This document shows, one piece after another, positions 50,753 to 60,318 of a stretch of 64,000 nt of DNA. Position numbers and translations under genes: made by a program. The notes under the pieces are model-generated. The model made no database searches and was not told where the DNA came from. It was given only the letters and a program-made list of their open reading frames with translations. Numbering within the stretch: position 1 is the stretch's first letter; every line of letters starts with the position of its first letter. The stretch is from Limnohabitans sp. G3-2 (lineage in GTDB: Bacteria > Pseudomonadota > Gammaproteobacteria > Burkholderiales > Burkholderiaceae_C), in assembly GCF_002778275.1 (NCBI RefSeq), contig NZ_NESG01000003.1:1-64000 (forward strand), in the 5' to 3' direction.

Positions 50753-52375
50753 TCAAAATCCTACGGCCTGGCCGTCGCGGCGCGGATCGCTGGCGGCTTG
50801 GTAGCCTTGCACGGCCGGATCGCCCATGCGCCAGATGAACTGACCTGCACCAAAGTCTTGGTAGGAGTCGTTGATGATGTCGAGCTGGTGGCCTCGGGCG
50901 ATCAAGTCCTGAACCGTGCCGGCGTTCATCGCGGCTTCGACGTTGATGTTCAGGCCTGTGTTGAAGCGCCAGCGCGGTGCATCGCACGCCGCTTGCGGGT
51001 TCTGGCCGTAGTCGAGCATGCGCACCAGGGTTTGCATGTGGCCCTGGGGCTGCATGTTGCCGCCCATCACGCCGTAGCTCATGACGGGCTGGCCGTCTTG
51101 GGTGACAAAGGCCGGGATGATGGTCTGGAAGGGGCGCTTGCCGGGCAAGACCAGGTTGGCGGGGTTTTGGCCGCGCAGGTCGGTGCTGAAGCCGTGGCCC
51201 CGGTTTTGCAAACTGATGCCATACGTCGGTTCGACCACGCCCGAACCAAAGCCCATGAAGTTGCTTTGGATGAAACTGATCATCATGCCGTTTTCATCGG
51301 CCGCCGTGAGGTAAATCGTGCCGCCCTTGACCGGGTTGCCCGCCTTGAAGTCTTGCGCCTTGTTCATGTCGATCAGCTTGGCGCGGCTGGCGAGATAAGC
51401 CGGGTCCAGCATTTGCTCGGGCGGCAGTTCCATGAAGCGCGGATCGGCCACGTAGCGGTAGGTGTCGGCAAAGGCGAGCTTCATGGCCTCGATCTGCAGG
51501 TGCTGCGAGTCGGCGCTGTCCACTTTGTGGCTGGCCAAGTCGAAGTTGGACAGGATGCCCAATGCGATGAGCGCCGCGATGCCCTGCCCATTGGGCGGGA
51601 TCTCGTGCAAGGTGTAGCCCCGGTAGTCTTGCGCCATGGGCTTGACCCATTCGGGCTGGAAGTCGGCCAGGTCTTTGGCGGTGATGCTGCCGCCGTTGTC
51701 CTTGGCAAATTTTTCAATGGCTTCGGCGATCTCGCCGCCATACAGCGCCTGTCCTTTGGTGGCCGCAATGGCCCTCAGGCCCCGCGCCGCGTTCTTGAAC
51801 TGGAACAGCTCGCCCACCTGCGGCGCACGGCCCCAGGGCAAAAAGCTGTGTGAAAAGCCGGGCTGCGACTGCAACTCGGGCGTGGCAGCGGCCCACTTTT
51901 GCTGCACCACCACAGGGATGAGATAGCCACGCTCGGCCACCTCGATGGCAGGCTCCATCAGGTCGGCAAAAGGCAGCTTGCCAAAACGGTCACTCAGGGC
52001 CACCCATCCGGCCACGGCACCAGGCACGGTGACCGAGTCAAAACCGCGCTTGGGCGGTGTTTTGACTTCGGCGCCGTATTTGCGGTGAAAGTACTCGGGT
52101 GTCCAGGTCGCAGGCGCGGGGCCGGAGGAATTGAGGCCATGCAGTTCTTTGCCGTCCCACAAAATGGCAAACGCGTCCGAACCCAAACCGCAGCTGACCG
52201 GCTCGGTCAGGGTGATGACGGCGGCAGCGGCGATGGCGGCATCGACCGCGTTGCCCCCCTTGAGCATCATGCGCAAGCCAGCCTGTGCGGCCAAGGGGTG
52301 TGAGGTGGACACCACATTGCGCGCAAACAGGGGCAGGCGGGTGCTGGTGTAGGGGAACTGGTAATCGAAATTCAT
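50753..52375 (-). CDS. ggt: Gamma-glutamyltransferase family protein
   Basis: 540 residues, the usual full length for this Ntn-hydrolase. FARNVVSTSHPLAAQAGLRM is the N-terminal GGT motif, followed by GGNAVDAAIAAAAV. The autoprocessing nucleophile threonine is in VKGGTIYLTAADENGMMISF near 350, and FIQSNFMGFGSGVV follows. GVMGGNMQPQGHMQ is the oxyanion region. No obvious signal peptide, so it may be cytoplasmic. Tightly linked to a Bug receptor (one base between stop and start) and EamA. Could act on gamma-glutamyl amides or 7-aminocephalosporanic-type substrates; not known. Confidence 0.9.
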   Translation of the reverse strand: MNFDYQFPYTSTRLPLFARNVVSTSHPLAAQAGLRMMLKGGNAVDAAIAAAAVITLTEPVSCGLGSDAFAILWDGKELHGLNSSGPAPATWTPEYFHRKYGAEVKTPPKRGFDSVTVPGAVAGWVALSDRFGKLPFADLMEPAIEVAERGYLIPVVVQQKWAAATPELQSQPGFSHSFLPWGRAPQVGELFQFKNAARGLRAIAATKGQALYGGEIAEAIEKFAKDNGGSITAKDLADFQPEWVKPMAQDYRGYTLHEIPPNGQGIAALIALGILSNFDLASHKVDSADSQHLQIEAMKLAFADTYRYVADPRFMELPPEQMLDPAYLASRAKLIDMNKAQDFKAGNPVKGGTIYLTAADENGMMISFIQSNFMGFGSGVVEPTYGISLQNRGHGFSTDLRGQNPANLVLPGKRPFQTIIPAFVTQDGQPVMSYGVMGGNMQPQGHMQTLVRMLDYGQNPQAACDAPRWRFNTGLNINVEAAMNAGTVQDLIARGHQLDIINDSYQDFGAGQFIWRMGDPAVQGYQAASDPRRDGQAVGF

Positions 52376-52376
52376 G

Positions 52377-53351
52377 TCAATCCAATGTGATCTTGCGCTC
52401 GGTGATGATCTTTTTCCACTTCGCCGATTCGCTGGCCAGCATGGTGGTGAACTGGGCGGGCGAGCCGCCCACGGGCTCAATGCCAAAGCGCAACAGCTTG
52501 TCCATCACCTCAGGGTCTTGGAGGACTTGGTTGGCGGCCGTGTTGATGCGGGTGACCACCTCGGCGGGCAGGTTTTTGGGGCCAAACACGCCAAACCAGG
52601 TGTTGGATTCGTAACCCGGTAAAACATCGGCAATGGGTGGCACGCCCGGTGCCAGCGCTGTGGGCTTGAGCGTGGTCACGCCCAGCGCACGCAAGCGGCC
52701 ATCGCGCACATGCGGCATGCCCGTGGGCAGGCTGTCAAACAACACGTCCACCTTGCCGGAAATCAGGTCGGGAATGGCCAGCGCCGTGCCTTTGTAGGGA
52801 ATGTGCACCACAAACACATCGGCCTGCGCCTTGAACAGCTCGGCCGACAACTGCACGATGGTGCCGTTGCCGCTGGATGCGTAGTTCAGGCGACCGGGGT
52901 TTTTCTTGGCGTAGTCGACCCATTCCTTGACGGTTTTGGCGGGCGAGTTGTTGGGCACCAGCATGATGCTGGGCGCATTGCCCAAATGCACCACGGGCAT
53001 GAAGTCGCGCACAGCGTCATAGGACATGCGCGGGTTCAGGTTGGGGCCAATCGAGTGGGTGCTGGACGTCGACAGCAGCAAGGTGTAGCCATCAGGCGTG
53101 GCCTTGGCGGCCAAGTCAGCCCCCAAAGTACCACCGGCTCCTGGGCGGTTTTCCACCACCAGGCTTTGTCCCAGTTTTTCACCCATTTTTTGCGACAAGG
53201 TTCGGGCGAACAAATCGGTCGCGCCACCTGCGGGAAAGGGCACGATCAAGCGAACGGGCTTGGTGGGATAAGACTGCGCCTGAACCATGCCCACCGCTGC
53301 CAGGGCGAGCGTGACCGCACACACACCACGAAGCCAATGTCTCTTTTCCAT
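52377..53351 (-). CDS. tctC: Bug/TctC-family solute-binding protein linked to tctBA
   Basis: 324 residues. Signal peptide MEKRHWLRGVCAVTLALAAV, cleaved after VQA. SYPTKPVRLIVPFPAGGATD and VVENRPGAGGTLGADLAAKA are the Bug motifs; RLNYASSGNGTIVQLSAEL follows. It lies 170 bases downstream of tctA on the same strand with a hairpin between, and one base before ggt. It is therefore the likely periplasmic receptor for the TctAB permease, although its close coupling to ggt suggests the ligand may be related to gamma-glutamyl compounds (inference). Confidence 0.93.
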   Translation of the reverse strand: MEKRHWLRGVCAVTLALAAVGMVQAQSYPTKPVRLIVPFPAGGATDLFARTLSQKMGEKLGQSLVVENRPGAGGTLGADLAAKATPDGYTLLLSTSSTHSIGPNLNPRMSYDAVRDFMPVVHLGNAPSIMLVPNNSPAKTVKEWVDYAKKNPGRLNYASSGNGTIVQLSAELFKAQADVFVVHIPYKGTALAIPDLISGKVDVLFDSLPTGMPHVRDGRLRALGVTTLKPTALAPGVPPIADVLPGYESNTWFGVFGPKNLPAEVVTRINTAANQVLQDPEVMDKLLRFGIEPVGGSPAQFTTMLASESAKWKKIITERKITLD

Positions 53352-53473
53352 GTCCGTACTCCTGTCAAAGACAAAATCTCTCTCTATTGATGCCCTATTT
53401 TCTCAGAGCGGCCTGTTTTGGGCAGCGCCCAAGTGACAAGACCACACACGCTGAAAAACTGCGGCCAGGAACG

Positions 53474-53501
53474 ACAACGGCCTCCCAAAGGAGGCCGTTG
53501 T
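53474..53501. terminator. Hairpin after tctA
   Basis: ACAACGGCCTCC (53474-53485) and GGAGGCCGTTGT (53490-53501) form a perfect 12-bp stem with a 4-base loop. No T-run follows on either strand, so it may be an RNA-stability or processing element rather than a simple terminator. It lies between tctA and the tctC promoter region. Confidence 0.6.
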
Positions 53502-53521
53502 GGGCTGTCAAAGAAGCGCGA

Positions 53522-55033
53522 TCAATCTTCGACGAAAGCCTCTTCGCGCTTGGACTTGATGGATGGCAAAGCCACGATGACCAAGAGGAGGAGCGCAGCC
53601 GCCAGCAAACCCGCCGAGAGGGGGCGCGTGACAAACACGCTCCAGTCACCCCGCGAGAGCAACATGGCGCGGCGCAGGTTTTCTTCCATCATCGGGCCCA
53701 AGATGAAGCCCAAGAGCAAAGGCGCTGGCTCCATGCCCAGTTTGATGAAGGTGTAACCCACCACACCGAACATTGCCACCATCCAGATGTCCCAAGTGTT
53801 GTTGTTGGTCGAGTACACACCGATCGCGCAGAACAACACAATGGCCGGGAACAACCAGCGGTAAGGCACCGACAGCAACTTGATCCAGATGCCGATCAAA
53901 GGCAGGTTCAAGATGATCAGCATGGCGTTGCCAATCCACATCGAGGCGATCAGGCCCCAGAACAACTCGGGGTTGCTGGTCATGACCTGAGGGCCAGGCT
54001 GGATGTTGTGGATGGTCATCGCACCCACCATCAAAGCCATCACCGCGTTAGGTGGAATGCCCAGGGTCAGCAAGGGGATGAACGAGGTCTGCGAGGCCGA
54101 GTTGTTGGCCGATTCGGGCGCAGCCACACCGCGGATGTTGCCTTGACCGAAAGGCACTTCACCAGGGCGGAGTTTGGTTTTCTTTTCGATGGTGTAGGCC
54201 GCAAAAGCCGCCAGCAGTGCACCGCCACCGGGCAAGATGCCCAGAGCCGAGCCCAGGAAAGTGCCGCGCAACACAGCGGGCACCATGTTCTTGAAGTCTT
54301 CCGCATTGGGCATCAAACCCGTCACTTTGGCCGTGAAGACTTCGCGGTCTTCTTCGGGCTTGGACAGGTTGGAGATGATTTCGCCGTAACCGAACACACC
54401 CATCGCGATCACGATGAAGCCGACGCCGTCGGTCAACTCTGGGATGTCGAAGCTGAAACGTGCCACACCCGAGTTCACGTCGGTGCCGATCAAGCCCATC
54501 AGCAGGCCCAACACGATCATGCCGACCGCTTTGATGAGGGAACCCGAAGCCAACACCACCGCACCGATCAAGCCCAAGATCATGAGCGAGAAGTATTCGG
54601 CTGGACCGAACTTGAAGGCCACCTCGGTCAAGGGCGCCGCAAATGCGGCCAAGATCAAAGTGCCCACGCAACCGGCGAAGAACGAGCCCAAACCGGCCGC
54701 CGCCAAAGCGGGACCTGCGCGGCCTTTGCGGGCCATTTGGTAGCCGTCGATCATGGTCACCACCGACGACGCTTCGCCAGGCAAGTTGACCAAAATCGCG
54801 GTGGTCGAGCCACCGTATTGCGCACCGTAATAGATACCGGCCAACATGATCAGGGCCGCCACGGGGGGCAGCGCGTAGGTGGCGGGCAAGAGCATGGCGA
54901 TGGTGGCCACAGGGCCCACGCCCGGCAACACGCCGATCAAGGTGCCCAGCAAACAGCCGATGAACGCGTAAATCAGGTTTTGGAAGGTGAAAGCCACCCC
55001 AAAACCGAGCGCCAAGTTGTCAAAAAGTTCCAT
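53522..55033 (-). CDS. tctA: Tripartite tricarboxylate transporter large permease TctA
   Basis: 503 residues with about 11-12 membrane helices. Hallmarks are GCLLGTLIGVLPGVGPVATI near 30 and AGIYYGAQYGGSTTAILVNL with PGEASSVVT near 70-100. GSALGILPGGGALLAAFAAY lies in the second half. It imports tricarboxylates or other organic acids with TctB and a Bug receptor. Lies 13 bases after tctB. Confidence 0.95.
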   Translation of the reverse strand: MELFDNLALGFGVAFTFQNLIYAFIGCLLGTLIGVLPGVGPVATIAMLLPATYALPPVAALIMLAGIYYGAQYGGSTTAILVNLPGEASSVVTMIDGYQMARKGRAGPALAAAGLGSFFAGCVGTLILAAFAAPLTEVAFKFGPAEYFSLMILGLIGAVVLASGSLIKAVGMIVLGLLMGLIGTDVNSGVARFSFDIPELTDGVGFIVIAMGVFGYGEIISNLSKPEEDREVFTAKVTGLMPNAEDFKNMVPAVLRGTFLGSALGILPGGGALLAAFAAYTIEKKTKLRPGEVPFGQGNIRGVAAPESANNSASQTSFIPLLTLGIPPNAVMALMVGAMTIHNIQPGPQVMTSNPELFWGLIASMWIGNAMLIILNLPLIGIWIKLLSVPYRWLFPAIVLFCAIGVYSTNNNTWDIWMVAMFGVVGYTFIKLGMEPAPLLLGFILGPMMEENLRRAMLLSRGDWSVFVTRPLSAGLLAAALLLLVIVALPSIKSKREEAFVED

Positions 55034-55046
55034 GAATTATTTCTCC

Positions 55047-55535
55047 TCAACCGGTGATGAAGGTGGGCCAGACGGGGAACTGCAACTTGAGCAGAAGGAC
55101 GAAAGCCGCGTAGCAACCGATCGACAAGATCGTCGCCAGAACCAAGACTTCTTTGAGCTTGAAGGTGTCACCCGCCAAACTGACCACCAAGGTGGTGCCA
55201 AAAATCGCCACGATCAAACCCATGGCGGGCACACCCAGGCTGGGCAAGCCGCCCAACAAAATACCAAACAACACGTTGCCGGCAATGATGAAGACCAAAG
55301 GCTTCCAGGCCCATGCACCGATCTTGTCGCCGTCTTGGGTTTCCACCGTCAAGGCTTTGAACATGACGAAGGCGCCAATGACCGCCAACAAAATGCCCAG
55401 CAACAAGGGGAAATAACCAGGGCCCATGCGGGCGCCGGTTCCGACGCTGTAATTGGTCGCGCCAATGGCAAAGGCTGCACCGGCTACGGTGTAAAACAGC
55501 CCAGCGAAAAAGTCTTTTTGACTCTTGATGTTCAC
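55047..55535 (-). CDS. tctB: Tripartite tricarboxylate transporter small permease TctB
   Basis: 162 residues and four membrane helices. It begins MNIKSQKDFFAGLFYTVAGA, has YSVGTGARMGPGYFPLLLGI, typical of TctB, and ends VLLLKLQFPVWPTFITG. The start is GTG at 55535 with GGAGA upstream. First gene of tctBA. Function: small membrane subunit with TctA. Confidence 0.93.
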   Translation of the reverse strand: MNIKSQKDFFAGLFYTVAGAAFAIGATNYSVGTGARMGPGYFPLLLGILLAVIGAFVMFKALTVETQDGDKIGAWAWKPLVFIIAGNVLFGILLGGLPSLGVPAMGLIVAIFGTTLVVSLAGDTFKLKEVLVLATILSIGCYAAFVLLLKLQFPVWPTFITG

Positions 55536-55682
55536 GAGAAATCTCCTCTGATTTGAGTTGAACCCATTGTGTTGGACTAAACAGGGCTTGTGAATGTGGG
55601 TTACACCTACGGCACAGCCCCCACGGCTTCATGGTTTACCCTGATGCCAGGGCCTGCCGCACGGGGTTGGGCGGGCTGCGAT

Positions 55683-56453
55683 TCACTTGACCAAGGGCTT
55701 GAACACCTTGAGCCACAAAGAGGCGGGCCAGCCCCACTGGGCTTGCACAGCCTCTGCCGCGCGGGTCATGTCTTCGCGGGATGGGCGACTGGCCGTGCGC
55801 TGCGCCAGCACGATCGCATTGCCCTCGCGCGTGGGCTTGAAGGCCCACACCGCGTCCTCGCCAAAGGCGGCGCAAATCTTCTCCACGCTGTCGGCATAAC
55901 TGGACGAGCGGCCAAACAGGTTCACCGTCATGCAGCCTTGCAGGCTGAGCAACTCGCGGCAATTTCGGTAAAAGCCGGGCGTGTCCAGCACCGGGGCTGC
56001 GGCCTCTTCGTCGTACAGGTCTACCTGCAGCGCATCCACGGTGCCGCGCCATTCGTCTTTCTGGATTTCCAGGGACGCATCGGCCAGCACCACGCGCAAG
56101 CGCTCATCATCTGGCGGCAGGCGGAACCAACCCCGGCAAGCGTGCAACACGCCAGGGTTCAGCTCCACGGCGGTGCAGGTCATCTTGAGTTTTTTGTAGC
56201 AAAACTTGGTGATGGTGCCCGCGCCCAGACCCAGCTGCATGGCGTGTGCACCCTTGACTTCGGCAGGCGGGAAAAACAGCAGCCAGGCAAACATGCGCTG
56301 CACATATTCCAACTCAATGTCAAAGGGCCGGTCCAGAAACATCGAGCCCTGAATCCATTCGGTGCCCAGGTGCAGGTAACGGATATCGCCGTCTTCGGAG
56401 AAGTTGACTTCGGGCAGTTCGAGGCTTGGCGAGGAAGATTTTTTTCGGGTCAT
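55683..56453 (-). CDS. Spermidine synthase-like methyltransferase-fold protein
   Basis: 256 residues. The nucleotide-binding region HAMQLGLGAGTITKFCYKKL followed by TAVELNPGVLHACRGWFRLP resembles the spermidine/polyamine synthase family. DALQVDLYDEEAAAPVLD corresponds to the catalytic aspartate loop. It is shorter than SpeE. Relatives are annotated spermidine synthase or fused-type, with uncertain function. ATG at 56453 overlaps the tatD stop by 4 bases. Last in the operon lolC/E-lolD-tatD-this gene. Confidence 0.8.
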   Translation of the reverse strand: MTRKKSSSPSLELPEVNFSEDGDIRYLHLGTEWIQGSMFLDRPFDIELEYVQRMFAWLLFFPPAEVKGAHAMQLGLGAGTITKFCYKKLKMTCTAVELNPGVLHACRGWFRLPPDDERLRVVLADASLEIQKDEWRGTVDALQVDLYDEEAAAPVLDTPGFYRNCRELLSLQGCMTVNLFGRSSSYADSVEKICAAFGEDAVWAFKPTREGNAIVLAQRTASRPSREDMTRAAEAVQAQWGWPASLWLKVFKPLVK

Positions 56454-57289
56454 GGGGCGTGATGGTACAGAGCGGCCAGCTGGGGCAACACACGGCAGGC
56501 ATTGGCGGTGGTGGCGGCTGCCAGCTCGGTGAGCGGCAAACCGCGCAAGCTGGCCAGCACCTGCGCGATGCGCGGCAACTCGGCCGGGCTGTTGCGACCC
56601 TGCGCTGCACCCAGCGCCCGCTGCTCGGCCGTTTGGTAGAGCCACTGCGGCGGGATGTCGGGCGCGTCGGTCTCCAGCACCAGGGCGCTCAGGGGCAGCT
56701 CGCTGGCCAAGCGACGCAGCTGCAAGGAGCGCTCGTAGGTCAAGGTGCCGCCAAAGCCCAGGGCAAAGCCCATGTCCACAAAAGCCTGGGCCTGCTGAAC
56801 ACTGCCATTGAAAGCGTGCGCAATGCCTGAAGGTATGGGGCACTGGCGCAAACCTTTGAGCAACAGGTCGGCCGAGCGGCGCACATGCAAAATCACCGGC
56901 AGGCCATGCTTTTGCGCGAGTTGGAGTTGCGCGGTGTAAAACCACCATTGCCGCTCGCGCAGGGGGGGCGTGCACAACTCGGGCACAAAAAAGTCCAGCC
57001 CGATCTCGCCCACCGCCACCAGGCGCGGGTCTTCGCGGCGCTCGGTCAAAGCGAGGTCCAGCGCCAGCAGATCATTGTCTTGGGCCTGCGGCACATACAA
57101 AGGGTGGATGCCCAAGGCGTACGCATCGCCATGCCGCAGAGCCAACTGCGCCACTTGGGGCCAGTGGGCGGCGTGCACCGCGGGGATCACACAGCGCGTC
57201 ACGCCTGCGGCCCGGGCCGCTTGGCGCACCGCATCGCGGTCGGCATCAAACTCGGCCGCGTCCAGGTGGCAGTGCGTGTCGATCCACAT
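56450..57289 (-). CDS. TatD-family metal-dependent hydrolase
   Basis: 279 residues of an amidohydrolase-fold DNase. Metal ligands are in DTHCHLDAAEF at the start, VAVGEIGLDFF, LPVILHVRRSAD, and GIAHAFNGSVQQAQ. The last is ALVLETDAPDIPPQ. TatD acts as 3'-5' exonuclease or RNase in DNA repair; this TatD-like type is not precisely known. Lies 15 bases after lolD and overlaps the next gene by 4 bases. Confidence 0.92.
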   Translation of the reverse strand: MWIDTHCHLDAAEFDADRDAVRQAARAAGVTRCVIPAVHAAHWPQVAQLALRHGDAYALGIHPLYVPQAQDNDLLALDLALTERREDPRLVAVGEIGLDFFVPELCTPPLRERQWWFYTAQLQLAQKHGLPVILHVRRSADLLLKGLRQCPIPSGIAHAFNGSVQQAQAFVDMGFALGFGGTLTYERSLQLRRLASELPLSALVLETDAPDIPPQWLYQTAEQRALGAAQGRNSPAELPRIAQVLASLRGLPLTELAAATTANACRVLPQLAALYHHAP

Positions 57290-57304
57290 GGCGCGTCGCC
57301 CCCA

Positions 57305-58000
57305 TCAAACCGGCGCTTGCAGCACGCCCTTGACGAGGTGCAGCTGCCGGTCGCAGCGGGCGGCCAAAGCTTGGTCGTGCGTGACCACCACAAAGGCGGT
57401 GCCGCGCTCGCGGGCCAGTTGCAGCATCAAGGCAAACACGCCGTCGGCCGTTTCGCGGTCCAGGTTGCCGGTGGGCTCATCGGCCAGCACGCAGGCCGGG
57501 TCGTTGACCAATGCACGGGCCAGCGCCACACGCTGGCGCTCGCCACCCGACAACTCAGACGGCCTGTGGTGCAGGCGCTCGCCCAGCCCCACGCGCTGCA
57601 ACCACCCACGGGCCACGGCAGCCGCTTCGGCGCGGTCTTGGCGGCGAATCCACAGCGGCATGGCCACGTTGTCCAAGGCACTGAACTCGGGCAGCAAGTG
57701 GTGGAACTGGTAGACAAAGCCCAGGTAACGGTTGCGCCACTGGCCTTGCTCGGCCGCGCTCAGGGCAGACAGCAACTGGCCCTTCAATTGCACCGAACCT
57801 TGGCTGGGGGCGTCCAGGCCGCCCAGCAGATGCAGCAAAGTGCTTTTGCCCGAGCCAGAGGCCCCCACGATGGCCAACGTTTCGCCCGCGTACACCGTCA
57901 GATCGACGCCTTGCAGCACCGTCACATCCAAGCGCCCTTCGGTGAAACGCTTGGTCAGCCCCTGCGCCAGAAGCACCACGGGTTTTGTCGTGTCATTCAT
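57305..58000 (-). CDS. lolD: Lipoprotein-releasing ABC transporter ATP-binding protein LolD
   Basis: 231 residues. Walker [19 protein letters not shown] near 45, LolD-specific [19 protein letters not shown], signature [16 protein letters not shown] and Walker [12 protein letters not shown] are present. It powers extraction of lipoproteins from the inner membrane with LolC/E and LolA. Start ATG at 58000 overlaps the lolC/E stop by 8 bases. Neighbouring order lolC/E-lolD is normal. Confidence 0.95.
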   Translation of the reverse strand: MNDTTKPVVLLAQGLTKRFTEGRLDVTVLQGVDLTVYAGETLAIVGASGSGKSTLLHLLGGLDAPSQGSVQLKGQLLSALSAAEQGQWRNRYLGFVYQFHHLLPEFSALDNVAMPLWIRRQDRAEAAAVARGWLQRVGLGERLHHRPSELSGGERQRVALARALVNDPACVLADEPTGNLDRETADGVFALMLQLARERGTAFVVVTHDQALAARCDRQLHLVKGVLQAPV

Positions 58001-59261
58001 AGCGCAAGGCCTCCGCCGGGTTGACCTGGCTGGCGCGCCAGCTGGGGTAAAGCGTGGCCACAAAAGCCAGCGCCAAAGAAATGATGGCCACAGGCAGGAT
58101 GTCGCTGGCCAGCGGCTCGCTGGGCATGCGGCTGATCAGGTAGATGTCGCGCGGCAAAAAGCTGGCGTTGAACAGCGTCTCCAGCGCGGGCACGATCACA
58201 TCGATGTTGAAGGCCACCAGCAGCCCCAGCCCCAATCCGCTCAGGGTGCCGATCACGCCCACAGTGGCGCCCTGCACCACAAAAATGCCCATGATGCTGC
58301 GTGGGCTGGCCCCCAGCGTGCGCAAGATCGCGATGTCGGCGCGTTTGTCGGTCACGGTCATCACCAGCGTGCTGACCAAATTGAAAGCGGCCACCGCCAC
58401 GATGAGGGTGAGGATGATGAACATCATGCGTTTTTCGACTTGCACGGCGGCAAACCAGGTCTTGTTTTGCTGCGTCCAGTCGCGCACAAAAAAGCCGGGG
58501 CCCAAGTTGAGCTGCAGATCCCGCGCCACCTCTCTGGCCTGGTGCAGGTCGCGCAACTTGAGGCGCACGCCGCTGGGGCCTTCGAGTCGGAACATGCGGG
58601 CCGCGTCGTCGACGTGCATGAGGGCCAGCGCCGAGTCGTATTCATAATGCCCCGAAGAAAACGTGCCCACCACGGCCATCTGCTTCATGCGCGGCACCAC
58701 ACCCGCAGGGGTCACCTGGCCCGATGGCGACACCAGTGTCACGGGGTCGCCGGACTGCACACCCAGGTTGTAGGCCAGATCGCGGCCCAACACCAATTTG
58801 AATTCGCCGGCTTGCAAACGCATCAACACACCGGCTTGCGTGTCACTCGACAGGTCGCTGACCTCGGGCTCCAGCGCTGGATCGATGCCGCGCACCAGCA
58901 CGCCCTTCATGTCCTCGCCGCGGGCCAACAAGGCTTGCGCGGTGATGAAGGGCGCCGCCCCCAGCACCTGGGGATGGGCTTTCAATCGAGTCAGCAGTGC
59001 GGGCAAGTCGGCCACGGCTGCGCCATCGGCGGCGTACACCTCAATGTGCGACACCACACCCAACATGCGGTCACGCACCTCTTTTTGGAAGCCATTCATC
59101 ACGCTCAGCACGATGATGAGTGCCGCCACGCCCAGGCCAATGCCCATCATGGACACCCCAGAAATGAAAGAAATGAAGCCGTTGCGCCGAGTTGCACGGC
59201 CTGCACGCGTGTAGCGCCAGCCCAACAACAACTCATAGGGGATGTTTTTGAAAAAAGACAT
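57993..59261 (-). CDS. lolC: Lipoprotein-releasing ABC transporter permease LolC/LolE
   Basis: 422 residues. One N-terminal helix ([20 protein letters not shown], with [20 protein letters not shown]), a periplasmic domain of about 200 residues, then three helices at 275-400 ([20 protein letters not shown] and others) give the MacB/LolC topology. Only one permease gene is present beside lolD; in Burkholderiales a single LolC/E (LolF-type homodimer) often suffices (inference). First in the four-gene run. Confidence 0.93.
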   Translation of the reverse strand: MSFFKNIPYELLLGWRYTRAGRATRRNGFISFISGVSMMGIGLGVAALIIVLSVMNGFQKEVRDRMLGVVSHIEVYAADGAAVADLPALLTRLKAHPQVLGAAPFITAQALLARGEDMKGVLVRGIDPALEPEVSDLSSDTQAGVLMRLQAGEFKLVLGRDLAYNLGVQSGDPVTLVSPSGQVTPAGVVPRMKQMAVVGTFSSGHYEYDSALALMHVDDAARMFRLEGPSGVRLKLRDLHQAREVARDLQLNLGPGFFVRDWTQQNKTWFAAVQVEKRMMFIILTLIVAVAAFNLVSTLVMTVTDKRADIAILRTLGASPRSIMGIFVVQGATVGVIGTLSGLGLGLLVAFNIDVIVPALETLFNASFLPRDIYLISRMPSEPLASDILPVAIISLALAFVATLYPSWRASQVNPAEALRYE

Positions 59262-59420
59262 AGGTCGCTATTGTGACCAATTGACCAAAGCCGGGAAGCA
59301 CTCGGCCCAACTGGGTGGCCCAGGGTGTTGGATTTCAAAAGTCACCGCCGAGACGGCATGAAGGTTTCAGGGGCGCTGAAATAGAGCCTTGTCAGATTCA
59401 AAGACCCGCTTGGAGAGAGC

Positions 59421-60263
59421 ATGAAAACCCGTGTCACCGCTTCCATCACCTTGACAGCAGCCGTGTTGCTGAGTGCTTGCCAGACAGCGCCCGTCAAAAC
59501 GCCGGAGCCACCGACTTCACCCGAAGTGGTGGGTGAATTCCGCAAGGGCACGGGCTATCTGAACGGCTATCTGGACCGCAAGGTCCTGCCCGACAGCCTG
59601 GCCCTGGTGCCACCGCCGCCCGCCGCAGGCTCAGCCCGCCATGCGGCCGATGTGCAGTGGCACCAGCAAACCCGCGCCCTGCGCAACACGCCGCGCTGGG
59701 ATCTGGCCTACAAGGACGTGAACCTGAAGTTTCCTGAAGCGGCCGGGGTGTTCTCGTGCGCCCTGGACATGCCCATCTCGCAAGAGGCGACGCCCCACCT
59801 GAACATGCTGCTTCGCCGCAGCCTGATCGACGCGGGCTTGGCCACTTACAAAGCCAAAGACCATTACCAGCGCAAGCGGCCTTTTGCCGAGCTCGGTGGC
59901 ACCACCTGCTCTCCCCAAGAAGAAGCCCATTTGTCCAAGGACGGCGCCTACCCCTCGGGCCACGCGGCCCTGGGCTGGGCCTGGGGCTTGATTCTGACCA
60001 GCGTGGCACCCGACAAAGCTGATGCCCTGCTGCAACGCGCCCATGCCTTTGGCGACAGCCGGATGGTGTGTGGCGTGCACTGGCAAAGCGACCTGGAAGC
60101 CGGGCGCGTGGTGGGCGCAGCCGCTGTGGCTCGGCTGCAAGCCGACCCGGTGTTCCAAGCCCAAGCCCAACTGGCCAAGGGTGAAATTGCTGCCGCCCGG
60201 GCCAAAGGCCTGAAATCAGACCGCCAGGATTGCGCAGCCGAAGCTGCCGCCCTCAAGCGCTGA
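59421..60263 (+). CDS. Lipoprotein PAP2-type acid phosphatase (class A)
   Basis: 280 residues. Signal peptide with lipobox VLLSACQ (cysteine near 20), so the protein is likely membrane-anchored. The phosphatase signature is KDHYQRKRPF, then YPSGHAALGWAWG, then GDSRMVCGVHWQSDLEAGR, with the nucleophile histidine in GVHxxxD. Class A non-specific acid phosphatases hydrolyse phosphomonoesters in the periplasm. It stands alone, convergent with metY. Confidence 0.92.
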   Translation: MKTRVTASITLTAAVLLSACQTAPVKTPEPPTSPEVVGEFRKGTGYLNGYLDRKVLPDSLALVPPPPAAGSARHAADVQWHQQTRALRNTPRWDLAYKDVNLKFPEAAGVFSCALDMPISQEATPHLNMLLRRSLIDAGLATYKAKDHYQRKRPFAELGGTTCSPQEEAHLSKDGAYPSGHAALGWAWGLILTSVAPDKADALLQRAHAFGDSRMVCGVHWQSDLEAGRVVGAAAVARLQADPVFQAQAQLAKGEIAAARAKGLKSDRQDCAAEAAALKR

Positions 60264-60318
60264 GAAGCCAGGCGGATTTGTCCTCAGGGGCATCGCTCTG
60301 AGCCCCCCACATGGCCTT

